Below, piece after piece: positions 53,631 through 63,785 of a stretch of DNA of 64,000 nt (the stretch's first letter is position 1; the number at the start of each line of letters is the position of its first letter). Made by a program: the position numbers and the translations under genes. The DNA lies in contig NZ_BLJU01000002.1 in the NCBI RefSeq assembly GCF_009932725.1, positions 434,001 to 498,000 on the forward strand, in the 5' to 3' direction. This DNA comes from Pseudomonas yangonensis (GTDB lineage: Bacteria > Pseudomonadota > Gammaproteobacteria > Pseudomonadales > Pseudomonadaceae). Below the pieces are notes generated by a model. The model was not told the DNA's origin and did no database searches. It was given only the letters and a program-made list of their open reading frames with translations.

Positions 53631-54557
53631 ATGCGCGAGCGCAAGGCCTGGCTGATTCTGCATGGCAAGCAGGCGTTGAACGAGGAGGTGAGGGCGGCGG
53701 TGAACGGTCTGCGCGAGCGTGGCTGGGATCTGGCGGTGCGTCTGACCTGGGAAGGTGGTGATGCCGAACGTCTGGTGCACGAAGGGCTGGCGGCCGGTTA
53801 CCCGACCCTGATCGCTGGTGGTGGGGATGGCACGCTGCGTGATGTGGTCGAGGCATTGGTCAAGGCCCGCAGTGAGGCCAGCCTGGCCCTGTTGCCGCTG
53901 GGTACGGCCAACGACTTCGCCCACGCAGCGGGCGTCCCGCTGACGCCCGCTGCGGCAATGGCGCTGCTGGAAGTGGAGCCCGTAGCGGTGGATGTCGGCA
54001 TGGCCGGCGATCGCGCCTTTCTCAATATGGCCACCGGTGGCTTCGGCTCCAATGTCACGGCCAATACCTCGGAAGACCTCAAGAAAGTCCTGGGTGGCGC
54101 CGCCTACCTGCTGACAGGGCTTAGCCGCTTTTCCGAAGTGCGTGCCGCTGCGGGCCGTTTTCATGGGCCTGACTTCGAATGGCAAGGCGAATTTCTCGCC
54201 CTCGGTATCGGCAATGGACGTCAGGCCGGCGGCGGGCATCTGCTTTGCCCGGATGCGACCATCGATGATGGCCTGCTGGATGTCAGCATCGTGCCGGCAG
54301 CGCAGGACGTGGTGAGCACGCTCGGCACGCTGCTGACTGGCGGCATGCATGGCTTGCAAAGCGTTGCGATCAGCGCGCGGCTGCCCTGGCTGGAGGTGGA
54401 GGCACTGGAAGGCCTGGATCTGAATCTTGACGGGGAGCCCACGCAAAGCACGCAGCAGCGTTTCGAGGCATGTCCGGCGGCACTGCGTCTGCACCTGCCA
54501 CCGGCTTGTCCGCTGCTGGGGAAGCGGTCTGAACGCGCGCTCAGTCGTCCGGACTGA
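53631..54557 (+). CDS. yegS: YegS/DGK-family lipid kinase
   Basis: 308 residues. The diacylglycerol-kinase nucleotide motif GGGDGT is at residues 63-68 and the later TANDFAHAAGVP and GFGSNVTANTSEDLK complete the YegS pattern. YegS phosphorylates phosphatidylglycerol or a related lipid. GGAGG precedes the ATG. Its 3' end overlaps the convergent regulator gene. Its position near a GlpD-like and DHAP-synthase-like gene is conserved in P. aeruginosa from memory. Confidence 0.9.
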   Translation: MRERKAWLILHGKQALNEEVRAAVNGLRERGWDLAVRLTWEGGDAERLVHEGLAAGYPTLIAGGGDGTLRDVVEALVKARSEASLALLPLGTANDFAHAAGVPLTPAAAMALLEVEPVAVDVGMAGDRAFLNMATGGFGSNVTANTSEDLKKVLGGAAYLLTGLSRFSEVRAAAGRFHGPDFEWQGEFLALGIGNGRQAGGGHLLCPDATIDDGLLDVSIVPAAQDVVSTLGTLLTGGMHGLQSVAISARLPWLEVEALEGLDLNLDGEPTQSTQQRFEACPAALRLHLPPACPLLGKRSERALSRPD

Positions 54558-55185
54558 TGATGCCCTCGCGTACCGCATAGAGCACCAGGCTGGGCACGTC
54601 GTGGATCTGTAGACGCTTCATGATCTGCGCCCGATGCGCCTCGACGGTCTTCACGCTCAGCCCGAGGCCGTTGGCGATGGAACGGGTCGATTCGCCACGG
54701 GTGATCAGACGCAGAATTTCCAGCTGGCGTTGGGTCAGGCCGTGCTCGGAATGGGCATTGACCTTGGAGACCGCCTGCTCGATCACCGGCTGCACAATGG
54801 CCGAACTGAGGTAACGATCGCCACGACGCACCGCCTCCAGCGCCATGCGCAGTTCGAACGCTGCGGCGTCTTTCAGCAGGTAACCGTGAGCGCCTTTCTG
54901 CAGGGCCTCGAGCACCACCTCGGGGCCGGTGTGCATGGAGAGGATCAGCACCTTGCAATCCGGCGAACGGCGATTGAGTACCTGCAGGGCCTCCAGGCCG
55001 CTGACGCGCTTCATGGAAATGTCCAGCAGGATGATGTCGGGCTCCAGTTCACAAGCCAGTTCCACCGTCTCCTTGCCGTCTTCGGCCTCGCCGACGATGG
55101 TGTAGTCGGCGATGTCCTGGATCATCGCGCGTACACCGGCGCGGATGAGGGCATGGTCGTCCGCCAGCAGCACGCGACAGGTCAT
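54541..55185 (-). CDS. NarL/FixJ-type response regulator
   Basis: 214 residues: a receiver domain with phosphoacceptor Asp55 (DIILLDISMKR) and a C-terminal LuxR-type helix-turn-helix (LTQRQLEILRLITRGESTRS...). Start ATG 55185 gives MTCRVLLADDHALIRAG. It lies downstream of cheB on the same strand with a gap of about 190 bp, so it may be a separate unit. No partner kinase is visible. Confidence 0.88.
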   Translation of the reverse strand: MTCRVLLADDHALIRAGVRAMIQDIADYTIVGEAEDGKETVELACELEPDIILLDISMKRVSGLEALQVLNRRSPDCKVLILSMHTGPEVVLEALQKGAHGYLLKDAAAFELRMALEAVRRGDRYLSSAIVQPVIEQAVSKVNAHSEHGLTQRQLEILRLITRGESTRSIANGLGLSVKTVEAHRAQIMKRLQIHDVPSLVLYAVREGIISPDD

Positions 55186-55378
55186 GGCAGCACCGTCATG
55201 GCCGCGATAGGGAAAAGGGGAAAGCAACACACATGTGAGCGCTCCTTTTTCGGTCGGACAGATGTCCGAGGTTCCAGAGTGAGCGGCCAACCGATGGTGA
55301 TAGGGACTTGGGTCCAGATTCAGGCTGTGAGAGTCGAGTGGCTGCCCCTGCTTCAGGGTAGACCATTCTCGGCCGATG

Positions 55379-56482
55379 TCAGTTCGGGGCCTGACGTCCG
55401 TCGCTTCTGGTCGTGTCGCTGCGCCCGAACTGCTCGATGAGCCTGGGGATGCCTTGCAGCGACTCGCTGCTCTGCGCTGCTCCCATACGCAGGGCCTCCT
55501 TGGGCATGCCGAACACCACGCAACTGGCTTCGTCCTGAGCAACGGTACGCGAGCCCGCCTCGCGCATGCACAGCAGACCGCGTGCGCCGTCATCACCCAT
55601 ACCGGTCATGATCACGCCCAGGGCGTTGTGCCCGGCATGCCTGGCCACCGAGCGAAACAGTACGTCCACCGATGGGCGATGACGGTTGACCGGCGGGCCG
55701 TCGATCACCTCGACGAAGTACTGTGCACCGCTGCGTTTGAGTTGCATATGGCGGCCACCTGGCGCCACCAGCGCCAGGCCGGGACGTACGCGGTCCATAT
55801 GTCGCGCCTCGCGTACTTCGATGGCGCAGACGCTGTCCAGGCGCTGGGCGAAGGCAGCGGTGAACTTCTCCGGCATGTGTTGCACGATGACGATGCCGGG
55901 GCAGTCGACCGGTAGTTGGCGCAGCACCACTTCCAGAGCCTGGGTACCGCCCGTGGACGTACCCAGCGCCACCACCCGGTCGGTGGTGGTCAGGTGAACA
56001 GCCGCGGCGCGCTCGCTCTTCAGCGGCGTGACCGGAGCAGCTTCGACGGCCTTGCGTGGCATGGCGCGAGGTTGGCTGCGCGCCGCGATCTCGATTTGTC
56101 GAATCAGATCGCCGGACATCTGCTGCAGGCTTTCCCGCAGGCCCAGCCTGGCCTTGGTGAACACACCGACCGCACCAGCCGAGAGCGCATCCAGGGTCAC
56201 AGCCGCGCCCGCCTCGGTCAGGGTGGAGCAGATGATCGCCGGCGTGGGGCGCTCGGCCATGATCTTGCGCAGGAAGGTGATGCCATCCATGCGCGGCATC
56301 TCCACGTCCAGCACCAGCACGTCGGGCCACTGCTTGTGCATCTTCTCCAGGGCGAACAGTGGGTCGGCGGCCTGGCCGATCACCTGAATGCCGGGATGGC
56401 TCTCCAGGCAGGCCGTCAGTACCTGGCGCACCAGCGCCGAGTCGTCGACGATAAATACCTTGATCAGGGCAGCGCTGGCCAT
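55379..56482 (-). CDS. cheB: chemotaxis response regulator protein-glutamate methylesterase
   Basis: 367 residues: receiver domain with Asp59 ([14 protein letters not shown]) and methylesterase domain with the catalytic Ser ([12 protein letters not shown]), His (VQHMPEKFT) and Asp ([11 protein letters not shown]). It demethylates or deamidates the chemoreceptors. It is near the end of the minus-strand che cluster, after cheR. Confidence 0.94.
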   Translation of the reverse strand: MASAALIKVFIVDDSALVRQVLTACLESHPGIQVIGQAADPLFALEKMHKQWPDVLVLDVEMPRMDGITFLRKIMAERPTPAIICSTLTEAGAAVTLDALSAGAVGVFTKARLGLRESLQQMSGDLIRQIEIAARSQPRAMPRKAVEAAPVTPLKSERAAAVHLTTTDRVVALGTSTGGTQALEVVLRQLPVDCPGIVIVQHMPEKFTAAFAQRLDSVCAIEVREARHMDRVRPGLALVAPGGRHMQLKRSGAQYFVEVIDGPPVNRHRPSVDVLFRSVARHAGHNALGVIMTGMGDDGARGLLCMREAGSRTVAQDEASCVVFGMPKEALRMGAAQSSESLQGIPRLIEQFGRSDTTRSDGRQAPN

Positions 56483-56504
56483 CTTGGCACTCCAGGCAAT
56501 GACG

Positions 56505-57314
56505 TCATTGGCGCTCGAAGACCGACGGGCGCAGGGTTCGCAGTGGCAGGCCGAAACCGTGCAGGCTTTCGGCGTGGCCGATGAACAACAGGCCACCCGG
56601 ACGCAGGCGTTCGAGCAGGCGGGTGACGATCTCGCGCTTTTGCTCGGCGCCGAAGTAGATCAGTACGTTGCGCAGGAAGATCACGTCGAATGGACCGATA
56701 CCATGGGCGAGAGGACGCATCAGATTGACTTCGGCGAAGGTCACCCGGTGGCGCAACGGCTGGCTGATGCGCAGCAACCCCTCGCTTTCCTCCACGCCGC
56801 GCAGGCAATGACGCTTGAGCCAGCCAGGGGGGAACTGCCCGGCCTGGTCCATGGAATAGGTGGCGGTGCGTGCCCGCTCCAGTACCCGGCGACTGATATC
56901 GCTGGCAAATACCGACCAGTCCTGAGTGCGGGCGTGCTCGGCCACGGTCATCGCCATGCTGAAAGCCTCTTCGCCGGAGGAGCTGGCCGCGCTCCACAGG
57001 TGCAGAGGGCGGCGCTGATTGGCTACCCACTCGCCCAGTACCCTGAAGTGCTGCGGCTCGCGGAAGAAATAGGTCTCGTTGGTGGTCAGCAGGTCGATTA
57101 CGGTACGCCGCTCATCCGCTGATTCGGGGCGATTGAGCAGTTGCAGATACTGGCTGTAGTCCTGCAGCTCCAGTGAGCGCAGTCGGCCCATCAGCCGCCC
57201 GGCGACCAAGGTGCGCTTCTGCTCGGCCATGCGGATGCCCGATGCCTCCAGCATCATGCGCTGGAGGAAGCGGAAGTCCTGATCGTTGAGCTTGGGCAGA
57301 TTACCGGTGGGCAT
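56505..57314 (-). CDS. cheR: chemotaxis protein methyltransferase
   Basis: 269 residues. The SAM-binding motif [16 protein letters not shown] and [13 protein letters not shown] are those of CheR. It methylates receptor glutamates. ATG 57314 overlaps the stop of cheW (TGATG), so the genes are coupled. No cheD is seen in the cluster. Confidence 0.94.
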   Translation of the reverse strand: MPTGNLPKLNDQDFRFLQRMMLEASGIRMAEQKRTLVAGRLMGRLRSLELQDYSQYLQLLNRPESADERRTVIDLLTTNETYFFREPQHFRVLGEWVANQRRPLHLWSAASSSGEEAFSMAMTVAEHARTQDWSVFASDISRRVLERARTATYSMDQAGQFPPGWLKRHCLRGVEESEGLLRISQPLRHRVTFAEVNLMRPLAHGIGPFDVIFLRNVLIYFGAEQKREIVTRLLERLRPGGLLFIGHAESLHGFGLPLRTLRPSVFERQ

Positions 57315-57823
57315 CAACTGGCCTGCTGGGCGAGGCTCAACTGGCGGATATCGTCGAGCGACAGTACCCGACGCACGTCGATGATGATGGTGAAACCACC
57401 ATTGTCGCGAGCCATACCGGCGATGAAATCGGTACGGATGCCGGCGCCGAAAGGTGGCGCCTGCTCGACCTCGCCCGGCTCGATGTCGAGCACCGCGTCG
57501 ACCGCATCGACCACCAGACCGATGCGTTGCTGCTGTTCATCCAGATTGAGCTCGATGATCACGATGCAGGTGCGCTTGCCGGGGCGGGTCAGCTCGAAGC
57601 CGAAGCGGGCGGCCAGGTCCAGCACCGGCACCACGTTGCCGCGCAGGTTGATCACGCCGTGGATGAAGCTCGGCATCATCGGCACCGTGGTCACCTGGCC
57701 GTACTCGATGATCTCCCGCACCAGTTCGATGGGCAGGGCGTAGCGGGCATCGCGCACACGAAACGACAGATGTTGCACGCTCTCCGGCGGCGCCGCCTGC
57801 TGACCGGCTTGAAGACTGTTCAT
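57314..57823 (-). CDS. cheW: chemotaxis coupling protein
   Basis: 169 residues with a single CheW domain (LSFRVRDARYALPIELVREI, GVINLRGNVVPVLDLAARFG). Start ATG 57823 gives MNSLQAGQQAAPPESVQHLS. It couples receptors to CheA. It lies 10 bp after the MCP gene and overlaps cheR. Confidence 0.93.
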   Translation of the reverse strand: MNSLQAGQQAAPPESVQHLSFRVRDARYALPIELVREIIEYGQVTTVPMMPSFIHGVINLRGNVVPVLDLAARFGFELTRPGKRTCIVIIELNLDEQQQRIGLVVDAVDAVLDIEPGEVEQAPPFGAGIRTDFIAGMARDNGGFTIIIDVRRVLSLDDIRQLSLAQQAS

Positions 57824-57833
57824 GCCAGGGGCC

Positions 57834-59477
57834 TCAGTTGAAGTTGACGAACTGGCCTTCATCGGCCGGGGCCGCGGGCGTCTTGCGTTCGCTGTTGCGC
57901 CGCAGCTCGCGCACGTTGCTCGGGCCGCGCTCGTCGCGCCGCGGTGCCTTGGCCGTGCTGCTGGAGCCCAGACGGAAGTAGCTGATCAGCTCCTGCAGCT
58001 GGCTGGCCTGGGCATTCATTTCCTCGGCGGTGGCGGCCAGCTCCTCGGAGGCCGACGCGTTCTGCTGGGTGATCTGGTTCATCTGGCCCATGGCGATGTT
58101 GATCTGCCCGGCGCCGCTGCTCTGTTCCTGCGAGGCGGCAGTGATCTCCTGCACAAGATCGGAGGTTTTCTGAATGTTCGGCACGATCTGGTCGAGCAGG
58201 GCGCCGGCCTGTTCGGCCAGGTGCACGCTGTTGCTGGCCACGCCGCCGATTTCCTGGGCGGCGACCTGGCTGCGTTCGGCGAGCTTGCGCACCTCGGCCG
58301 CCACCACCGCGAAGCCCTTGCCGTGGTCGCCGGCACGCGCCGCCTCGATGGCTGCGTTGAGGGCCAGCAGATTGGTCTGGTAGGCGATGTCGTCGATGAT
58401 GCCGATCTTGTCGGCGATCTGTTTCATCGCCTGGACCATGTCGCGCACGGCCTGGCCGCCCTGTACGGCGTCGTTGGCCGCCTTGCCGGCGATGCCGTCG
58501 GTGATCTGCGCGCTTTCGGTGTTCTGCGCGATGGAGGCGGACATCTGCTCCACCGACGCGGTGGTTTCCTCGACGCTGGCAGCCTGCTCGGTGGCCGCCT
58601 GGCTCAGCGACTGCGAAGTGGCGCTGACTTCCTCGGAGGCCGAGGACAGCGAGTCGGCGGCACTACGTACGTCGGCCATCACGGTGCGCAGACGTTCGGT
58701 CATGTGTTGCATCGAAGCGAGCAGGCGGCCGGTTTCGTCACGGCTGTCGACTTCGACATTGACCGTCAGGTCGCCCTCGGCAAGGCTGTTGGCCACGCCA
58801 ACCGCGCGGTTCAGAGGCCTTGAGATGGAGCGGGTGATGAAGATGCCGATGGCGAAGCCAAGCGCTGCGGCAATGAGGATCAGAACGATCATCTGGGTAC
58901 GCGAACTGGTATAGATCTGGTTGATCTGCTGATTGGCATCGCGGGCCCGCTCGCGCTTGTGGCCGACCACCTCGCTGAGCAGGTTGTCGATGATCTCGCC
59001 GCGGCGCGCCAGCTCGGGCATCTGTGCGCTGATGCCGGTTTCCGTGGCCAGGGCGCCGGAAGCCAGGTAGGACCGAAGCAGTTGCTCCAGCAGCACGGCG
59101 TAGTCATTCAGCGGATCGTCCAGACGATCCACGTAGGCCTTACCTTCTGCGGTGAGGAAGGAGCTCTTGGATTGCTCCACCAGCGCCTTGGTGTCGCCCA
59201 GGGCCTTGAATGCGCGGTTGGCGGCAGCGTCGCGTGCTGCCTCGTCACTGGCCAGCAGCGCGGCGCGCAGCGAGCGACCGGCGACGATCAGCTGGGTGTT
59301 GGCTTCCTGCAGCGCGTTCAGGCCGAGCATGTCGTTCTCGTACATGCGGTCGGACAGATGGCTGACTTCGGCCAGGTTGCGAATGCCCATCACGCCGATG
59401 GCGACCGTGAGGATCACCACCAGGGTAAAGCCGGCGATCAGCCTGACGCCGATCTTGAGATTGCGGATGAATTGCAT
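57834..59477 (-). CDS. methyl-accepting chemotaxis protein (4HB sensor)
   Basis: 547 residues: TM1 (about 10-30), a periplasmic four-helix bundle, TM2 (about 195-212), HAMP, and a signalling domain with the hairpin tip [20 protein letters not shown]. The C-terminal tail lacks a CheR-docking pentapeptide. It lies between cheA and cheW and likely serves this cluster's own array. Confidence 0.93.
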   Translation of the reverse strand: MQFIRNLKIGVRLIAGFTLVVILTVAIGVMGIRNLAEVSHLSDRMYENDMLGLNALQEANTQLIVAGRSLRAALLASDEAARDAAANRAFKALGDTKALVEQSKSSFLTAEGKAYVDRLDDPLNDYAVLLEQLLRSYLASGALATETGISAQMPELARRGEIIDNLLSEVVGHKRERARDANQQINQIYTSSRTQMIVLILIAAALGFAIGIFITRSISRPLNRAVGVANSLAEGDLTVNVEVDSRDETGRLLASMQHMTERLRTVMADVRSAADSLSSASEEVSATSQSLSQAATEQAASVEETTASVEQMSASIAQNTESAQITDGIAGKAANDAVQGGQAVRDMVQAMKQIADKIGIIDDIAYQTNLLALNAAIEAARAGDHGKGFAVVAAEVRKLAERSQVAAQEIGGVASNSVHLAEQAGALLDQIVPNIQKTSDLVQEITAASQEQSSGAGQINIAMGQMNQITQQNASASEELAATAEEMNAQASQLQELISYFRLGSSSTAKAPRRDERGPSNVRELRRNSERKTPAAPADEGQFVNFN

Positions 59478-59490
59478 GGTGGGTTACTCC

Positions 59491-61710
59491 TCAGGAGCCA
59501 CTGATGTCGATACGGGATTGGCGAAAGTTGCCGGTACTGGCTTCAACCTGGTTCTGCAGGTGGCGGAACAGGCTTGGGATATCCAGGATGAGGGCGACCT
59601 GCCCGCTGCCCAGGATGGTCGAACCGCCTATGCCCTGCAGATGCTGGAACAGCAGGCCCAGCGGTTTGATCACGGTTTGCAGTTCGCCGTGCAGGTTGTC
59701 GACCACCAGCCCGGCCTGTTGCCGGCCAAAATTGACTACCACGATGTTGCGGCGCTTGCTGTGACTGATCGGCAGCTCGAAGTGCGCCGCCAGGGAAATG
59801 CACGGCAGTGGTTTGCCGCGCAGGGTCAGGTAACCGTAGGTGCTGTCGCCGAGTTGTTCGGCGTCCATTTCCAGGCACTCGGTGACCATGTCCAGGGGAA
59901 CTACGAAGTATTCGTTGCCGAGGCTGATCAGGAAACCGTCGATGATCGCCAGGGTCAGCGGCAGGCGGATGCGGAAGGTACAGCCGGCACCCAGCACCGA
60001 GTCGATCTCGATGGTGCCGCGCAGGCCGTCGATGACGCTGCGCACCACATCCATGCCAACGCCGCGGCCTGAGAGATCGGAGACGCTGTCGGCGGTGGAG
60101 AAACCGGCGGCGAACACCAGCGCGTGGATGTCCTGTTCGGCGAGGTTGGCCTGCGCATCGATCAGGCCACGGTCGATCGCCTTCTGGCGGATACGCTCGG
60201 TATTCAGACCGCGACCGTCGTCGGCCACTTCGATGACGATCATCCCGGACTCGTGATAGGCATTGAGCTGCAGCTGGCCCTCGGCCGGCTTGCCTGCAGC
60301 CAGGCGCTGCTCGGCCGACTCGATGCCGTGATCGATGGCATTGCGCACCAGGTGGGTGAGCGGGTCGGCAAGCTTGTCGATCACCGACTTGTCCAGCTCG
60401 GTATCGGCGCCGCGGATCTGCAGGCGAATGTTCTTGCCCAGTTGCTGGCTGACGTCGCGCACCACCCGGTGGAAGCGGTTGAAGGTGTCGCCGATCTCTA
60501 TCATGCGCAGTTTCAGCGCCGCCTCGCGGATCTGCTCGACGTGCTGGTTGACGCTCTGGGTGCTCTCCACGCAGGCGGCATCGCCATGGGCCTGCGCGCG
60601 TAGCTGGGCGCCGGCGGCACTGATCACCAGCTCGCCGACCAGGTTGATCAGCTCGTCGAGCTTGTGCGCTGCGACGCGTATCTGAGTGTTTTCCTGGCTG
60701 CGTTTCTCGCGAACCGACTGCTGTTTGGCCAGGGCGGCATTGACCACTTGTGGCGGGACCATGCCTTCTTCCACCAGCAGACTGCCCAATGGCGGCTTTT
60801 CCGCTTCGGTCTTTGCCTGCAGGGCCAGCCCCTGATTCAGCTCGTGTTCGGTGAGCAGGCCGCTGGCAATCAGGATGCTGCCGATACGCTGATCGGTTTC
60901 CGGCAGCTCCTGAATCAGGCGCAGATAATCCTCCTGCGCGCTGTTGGGCGGCAGGATGCGCAGGGTGCAGAAGTCATGGATGAACTCGAACACCTCTTCG
61001 ATTTCGAGCTTGCTGGCCTCGCTGCACAGATCGATTTCCAGACCGATGTAGCAGCTTTCCGGATCCATTTCGGCCAGCGAGGGCAGGGCCTCGTCGATGA
61101 CTTCGAGGCGCAGTATGTCGCCCAGACGAGACAGGTACCGAACGAAGGAGGCGGGATCGAAACCGTTGCGTAGCAGATCGGCTTCGAATCGCAGGGAAAT
61201 ATGCCAGGCACCATCTGTGTCGCAGCTTGCGCAACGGGCGAAACGGCCTCGTTGCGCGCACTTGGCAGGAGACGAGTCAACAGCAATGACCTCAGGCTCG
61301 ATGCGTGCGGGAGCACCATAGGCCGCCAGCGCGGCGATCAGCTCGTTCTGGTGGGTCTCGTCTACCGGCAGCTCACCGGTATCGGCATCGATCAGCCCCA
61401 CCATGCTGGCGATCTCGTCCAGGCAGCGCAGCATCAGCGAGATCAGCGCTGGCTCGAGCTTGCGCTGGCCGTCGCGGACCGACATCAGCAGGCTTTCCAG
61501 GTGATGGGTGAAGCTGACCAGCGATGTCAGCGAGAACAGCCCGGCGGAGCCCTTGAGGGTGTGCATGGCGCGAAACAGGCCATTGACGGCATCCTCGTCC
61601 TCGGGCGTCTGGTCCAGCTGCAGCAGGTACTCCTCGGCCTGTTTGATCAGGTCGCCGGCTTCGTCGATGAAACCTCTGAGCAACTGGCTCCATTGTTCTC
61701 CATTGAGCAT
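59491..61710 (-). CDS. cheA: chemotaxis sensor histidine kinase
   Basis: 739 residues. HPt phosphorylation site His50 (AMHTLKGSAG), dimerisation and ATPase domains (HLVRNAIDHGIE, VADDGRGLN, GRGVGMDVV), and a C-terminal CheW-like domain. The linker has a cysteine cluster (Cys151, Cys160, Cys163) that is not usual and might bind metal. Start at 61710 gives MLNGEQWSQLLRG; the frame is open upstream through the STAS gene and is not used. Confidence 0.94.
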   Translation of the reverse strand: MLNGEQWSQLLRGFIDEAGDLIKQAEEYLLQLDQTPEDEDAVNGLFRAMHTLKGSAGLFSLTSLVSFTHHLESLLMSVRDGQRKLEPALISLMLRCLDEIASMVGLIDADTGELPVDETHQNELIAALAAYGAPARIEPEVIAVDSSPAKCAQRGRFARCASCDTDGAWHISLRFEADLLRNGFDPASFVRYLSRLGDILRLEVIDEALPSLAEMDPESCYIGLEIDLCSEASKLEIEEVFEFIHDFCTLRILPPNSAQEDYLRLIQELPETDQRIGSILIASGLLTEHELNQGLALQAKTEAEKPPLGSLLVEEGMVPPQVVNAALAKQQSVREKRSQENTQIRVAAHKLDELINLVGELVISAAGAQLRAQAHGDAACVESTQSVNQHVEQIREAALKLRMIEIGDTFNRFHRVVRDVSQQLGKNIRLQIRGADTELDKSVIDKLADPLTHLVRNAIDHGIESAEQRLAAGKPAEGQLQLNAYHESGMIVIEVADDGRGLNTERIRQKAIDRGLIDAQANLAEQDIHALVFAAGFSTADSVSDLSGRGVGMDVVRSVIDGLRGTIEIDSVLGAGCTFRIRLPLTLAIIDGFLISLGNEYFVVPLDMVTECLEMDAEQLGDSTYGYLTLRGKPLPCISLAAHFELPISHSKRRNIVVVNFGRQQAGLVVDNLHGELQTVIKPLGLLFQHLQGIGGSTILGSGQVALILDIPSLFRHLQNQVEASTGNFRQSRIDISGS

Positions 61711-61723
61711 CTGTGCCTCCGGC

Positions 61724-62050
61724 TCAGGCTTGCGCCGCGGGGTTGGCAGGAAGGAGCGAATGCAGGTGCAGTACCTCCAGCAGCTCACGCGGACCTTCGG
61801 CGGCACTGAGCACTTCCAGGCGTGTCTGGCGCTCGCTCAACTGCCGCTGCAGGGCCAGCAACAGCTGGGCGCCGGCGCTGTCCATCTCCTCCAGCCGATC
61901 CATGACGAGTTGCCAGTGACCGCCTTCGCTGCTGCCGGTCAACGCTGCCAGAAGCGCCTCGTGGGCCTGGCGCACCTCGTAGATGGTCAGGCTGCCGATC
62001 AGTGTCAGGCGTTCGGGCTGCTGCTGCGGCTCGTGAATGAGTTCGAACAT
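61724..62050 (-). CDS. STAS-domain protein
   Basis: 108 residues with a STAS/anti-anti-sigma-like fold; DRLEEMDSAGAQLLLALQRQ is the typical loop and helix with the serine of the phosphorylation site. It lies between cheY and cheA, as in chemosensory clusters with an accessory STAS component. Start at 62050. Confidence 0.85.
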   Translation of the reverse strand: MFELIHEPQQQPERLTLIGSLTIYEVRQAHEALLAALTGSSEGGHWQLVMDRLEEMDSAGAQLLLALQRQLSERQTRLEVLSAAEGPRELLEVLHLHSLLPANPAAQA

Positions 62051-62051
62051 G

Positions 62052-62417
62052 TCAGCTGGCCAGCTTGTCCACGGCCGCCAGCAGTTGCTGTGGCTGGAAT
62101 GGCTTGACGATCCAGGCCTTGGCACCGGCGGCCTGGCCTTCGGCTTTCTTGCCCTGTTCGCTTTCGGTGGTGAGCATGACGATGGGGGTGAAGCGATATT
62201 CGTTGCGCGCCTTCACTTCCTTGACCAGGCCGATGCCGTCGAGGTTGGGCATGTTCACGTCGCTGATGATCAGATTGATCTTCTGCCCGTTGAGCTTGCT
62301 CAGGGCATCGCGCCCGTCCACCGCTTCGATCACGGTATGGCCGGCGCCGGAAAGTGTCATCTTCACCAGTTGGCGCATTGAGAGTGAGTCGTCGACGATC
62401 AGAATGGTCTTGGCCAT
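62052..62417 (-). CDS. cheY: CheY-like response regulator
   Basis: 121 residues, a stand-alone receiver. Asp53 is the phosphoacceptor (LIISDVNMPNLDG), and the conserved Thr/Lys pair is in MLTTES and WIVKPF. Its stop is 1 bp from the STAS start. It is expected to be phosphorylated by the cluster's CheA; the output is not obvious. Confidence 0.92.
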   Translation of the reverse strand: MAKTILIVDDSLSMRQLVKMTLSGAGHTVIEAVDGRDALSKLNGQKINLIISDVNMPNLDGIGLVKEVKARNEYRFTPIVMLTTESEQGKKAEGQAAGAKAWIVKPFQPQQLLAAVDKLAS

Positions 62418-62438
62418 GCCGGGTTGCTCCTTGGCAAA

Positions 62439-63530
62439 TCAGAAAAAGGTCACGTCGTCTTGCTGCTTGGTGCTGCGCCGGCCACCGTGGCGTTCTTCGT
62501 CGGTGGTGAAGCGGTCGCGCAGTTCGCGCAGCCAGCGCGTCGGGTTGGCGAGAATGCCGTCCTGCTCGCGTACCGCCTTCTGCAGGCGGTCGAGGTCGAT
62601 CTGCAGGTGGTCGAGCATCTGGTCGGTGCGGTCCTGGAATTGCAGGCTGACGATGATTTCCTGAATGTCTGCCTGGGTGGTGCGGGCGTCCTGCTGCAGC
62701 TGCAGCGAGCTGCTGGACAGTTCATCGAGGTTGGCGCTGAGGCGCTGCATCACTTCGCCAGCGACCTGGTCCAGATAGTCGAGATTGCTCTTCTCGCTGC
62801 CCGACAGTTCCTCGGCGGCTGTTACCGTGGCGCGAATTGCCTGGTTGATTTCACCAACCTTCTCGCCCATGCGCTGGCCGGTTTCGGCCGACAGGCTGGA
62901 GAGCTTGCGCACTTCGTCGGCGACCACCGAGAAGCCTCGGCCATGTTCGCCGGCGCGCGCCGCCTCGATGGCGGCATTGAGCGCGAGCAGGTTGGTTTGA
63001 CTGGCGATGTCCTGCACCAGCTTGGACATCTTCTGCAGCTCGCTGGCATAACTGTCCAGGTGGGCGATGGTGCCGAGCAGCTCGGTCTTGCGCGCGCTCG
63101 CTCCATGGAACGAGGCGATGACTTCGTCCAGGCGCCGATGTGCCTCGCGCAGGTTGGCAGTCACGCCGCCGCCGCCGATGGCCTGCTCGGAGCTGTTCAG
63201 CGTCTGCTCCAGACGGCCGCTGAGCCCGGCGAAGCGCTCGAACAGACGCTGGATATTTTCCTGCACCAGCTGGCGCACGTGACCGAGGTTCTGGCTCCAG
63301 GCCGGCAGCACCTCCAGCAACAGTGGTTCGACGCTGGCAGGTTGCGTCGCGTCGACAGGCGCTTCATCTATGCTTGCAGCATTGCGCGCGGCAACCGGGC
63401 GCGCCGGGCGGTTAAAGCACGCGGCCAGTGTGCTCAGCGCACAGCCTGCGCCAGCCAGCCAGGGCATGCCGCTAAGAAGTCCGGCAAGGCTGACGGCGAT
63501 TCCTGTCCATAGGGCGGTGTAGGCGATCAC
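62439..63530 (-). CDS. methyl-accepting chemotaxis protein without large sensor domain
   Basis: 363 residues: one or two short N-terminal hydrophobic segments, no recognisable periplasmic sensor, and a signalling domain with [20 protein letters not shown]. The start is a GTG at 63530. It opens the minus-strand chemosensory operon. Such receptors may sense internal or membrane conditions. Confidence 0.85.
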   Translation of the reverse strand: MIAYTALWTGIAVSLAGLLSGMPWLAGAGCALSTLAACFNRPARPVAARNAASIDEAPVDATQPASVEPLLLEVLPAWSQNLGHVRQLVQENIQRLFERFAGLSGRLEQTLNSSEQAIGGGGVTANLREAHRRLDEVIASFHGASARKTELLGTIAHLDSYASELQKMSKLVQDIASQTNLLALNAAIEAARAGEHGRGFSVVADEVRKLSSLSAETGQRMGEKVGEINQAIRATVTAAEELSGSEKSNLDYLDQVAGEVMQRLSANLDELSSSSLQLQQDARTTQADIQEIIVSLQFQDRTDQMLDHLQIDLDRLQKAVREQDGILANPTRWLRELRDRFTTDEERHGGRRSTKQQDDVTFF

Positions 63531-63785
63531 GTGGCGGATCTCTATCGGAAGTGAGGATGTAGCAACGATAGAGACGGGGGAGTTTTTGCGGTATCGGGGG
63601 CTCCCCTAGATGCCCCTAGGGGCGCCCCGATGTCGATTGTTTGCAGCGGGGCAGACTGGTATCTGTAGAGGGCAGCGGGTATGGTGGCAGAAAGCCAAGC
63701 TACGGCTTTTTCCGGGCCTGCCGATAACCTCGTGCCACGGCTCGCGCCTGGTCAGCATTCGTTCATATTTCAGCAGGAGCAGGCG

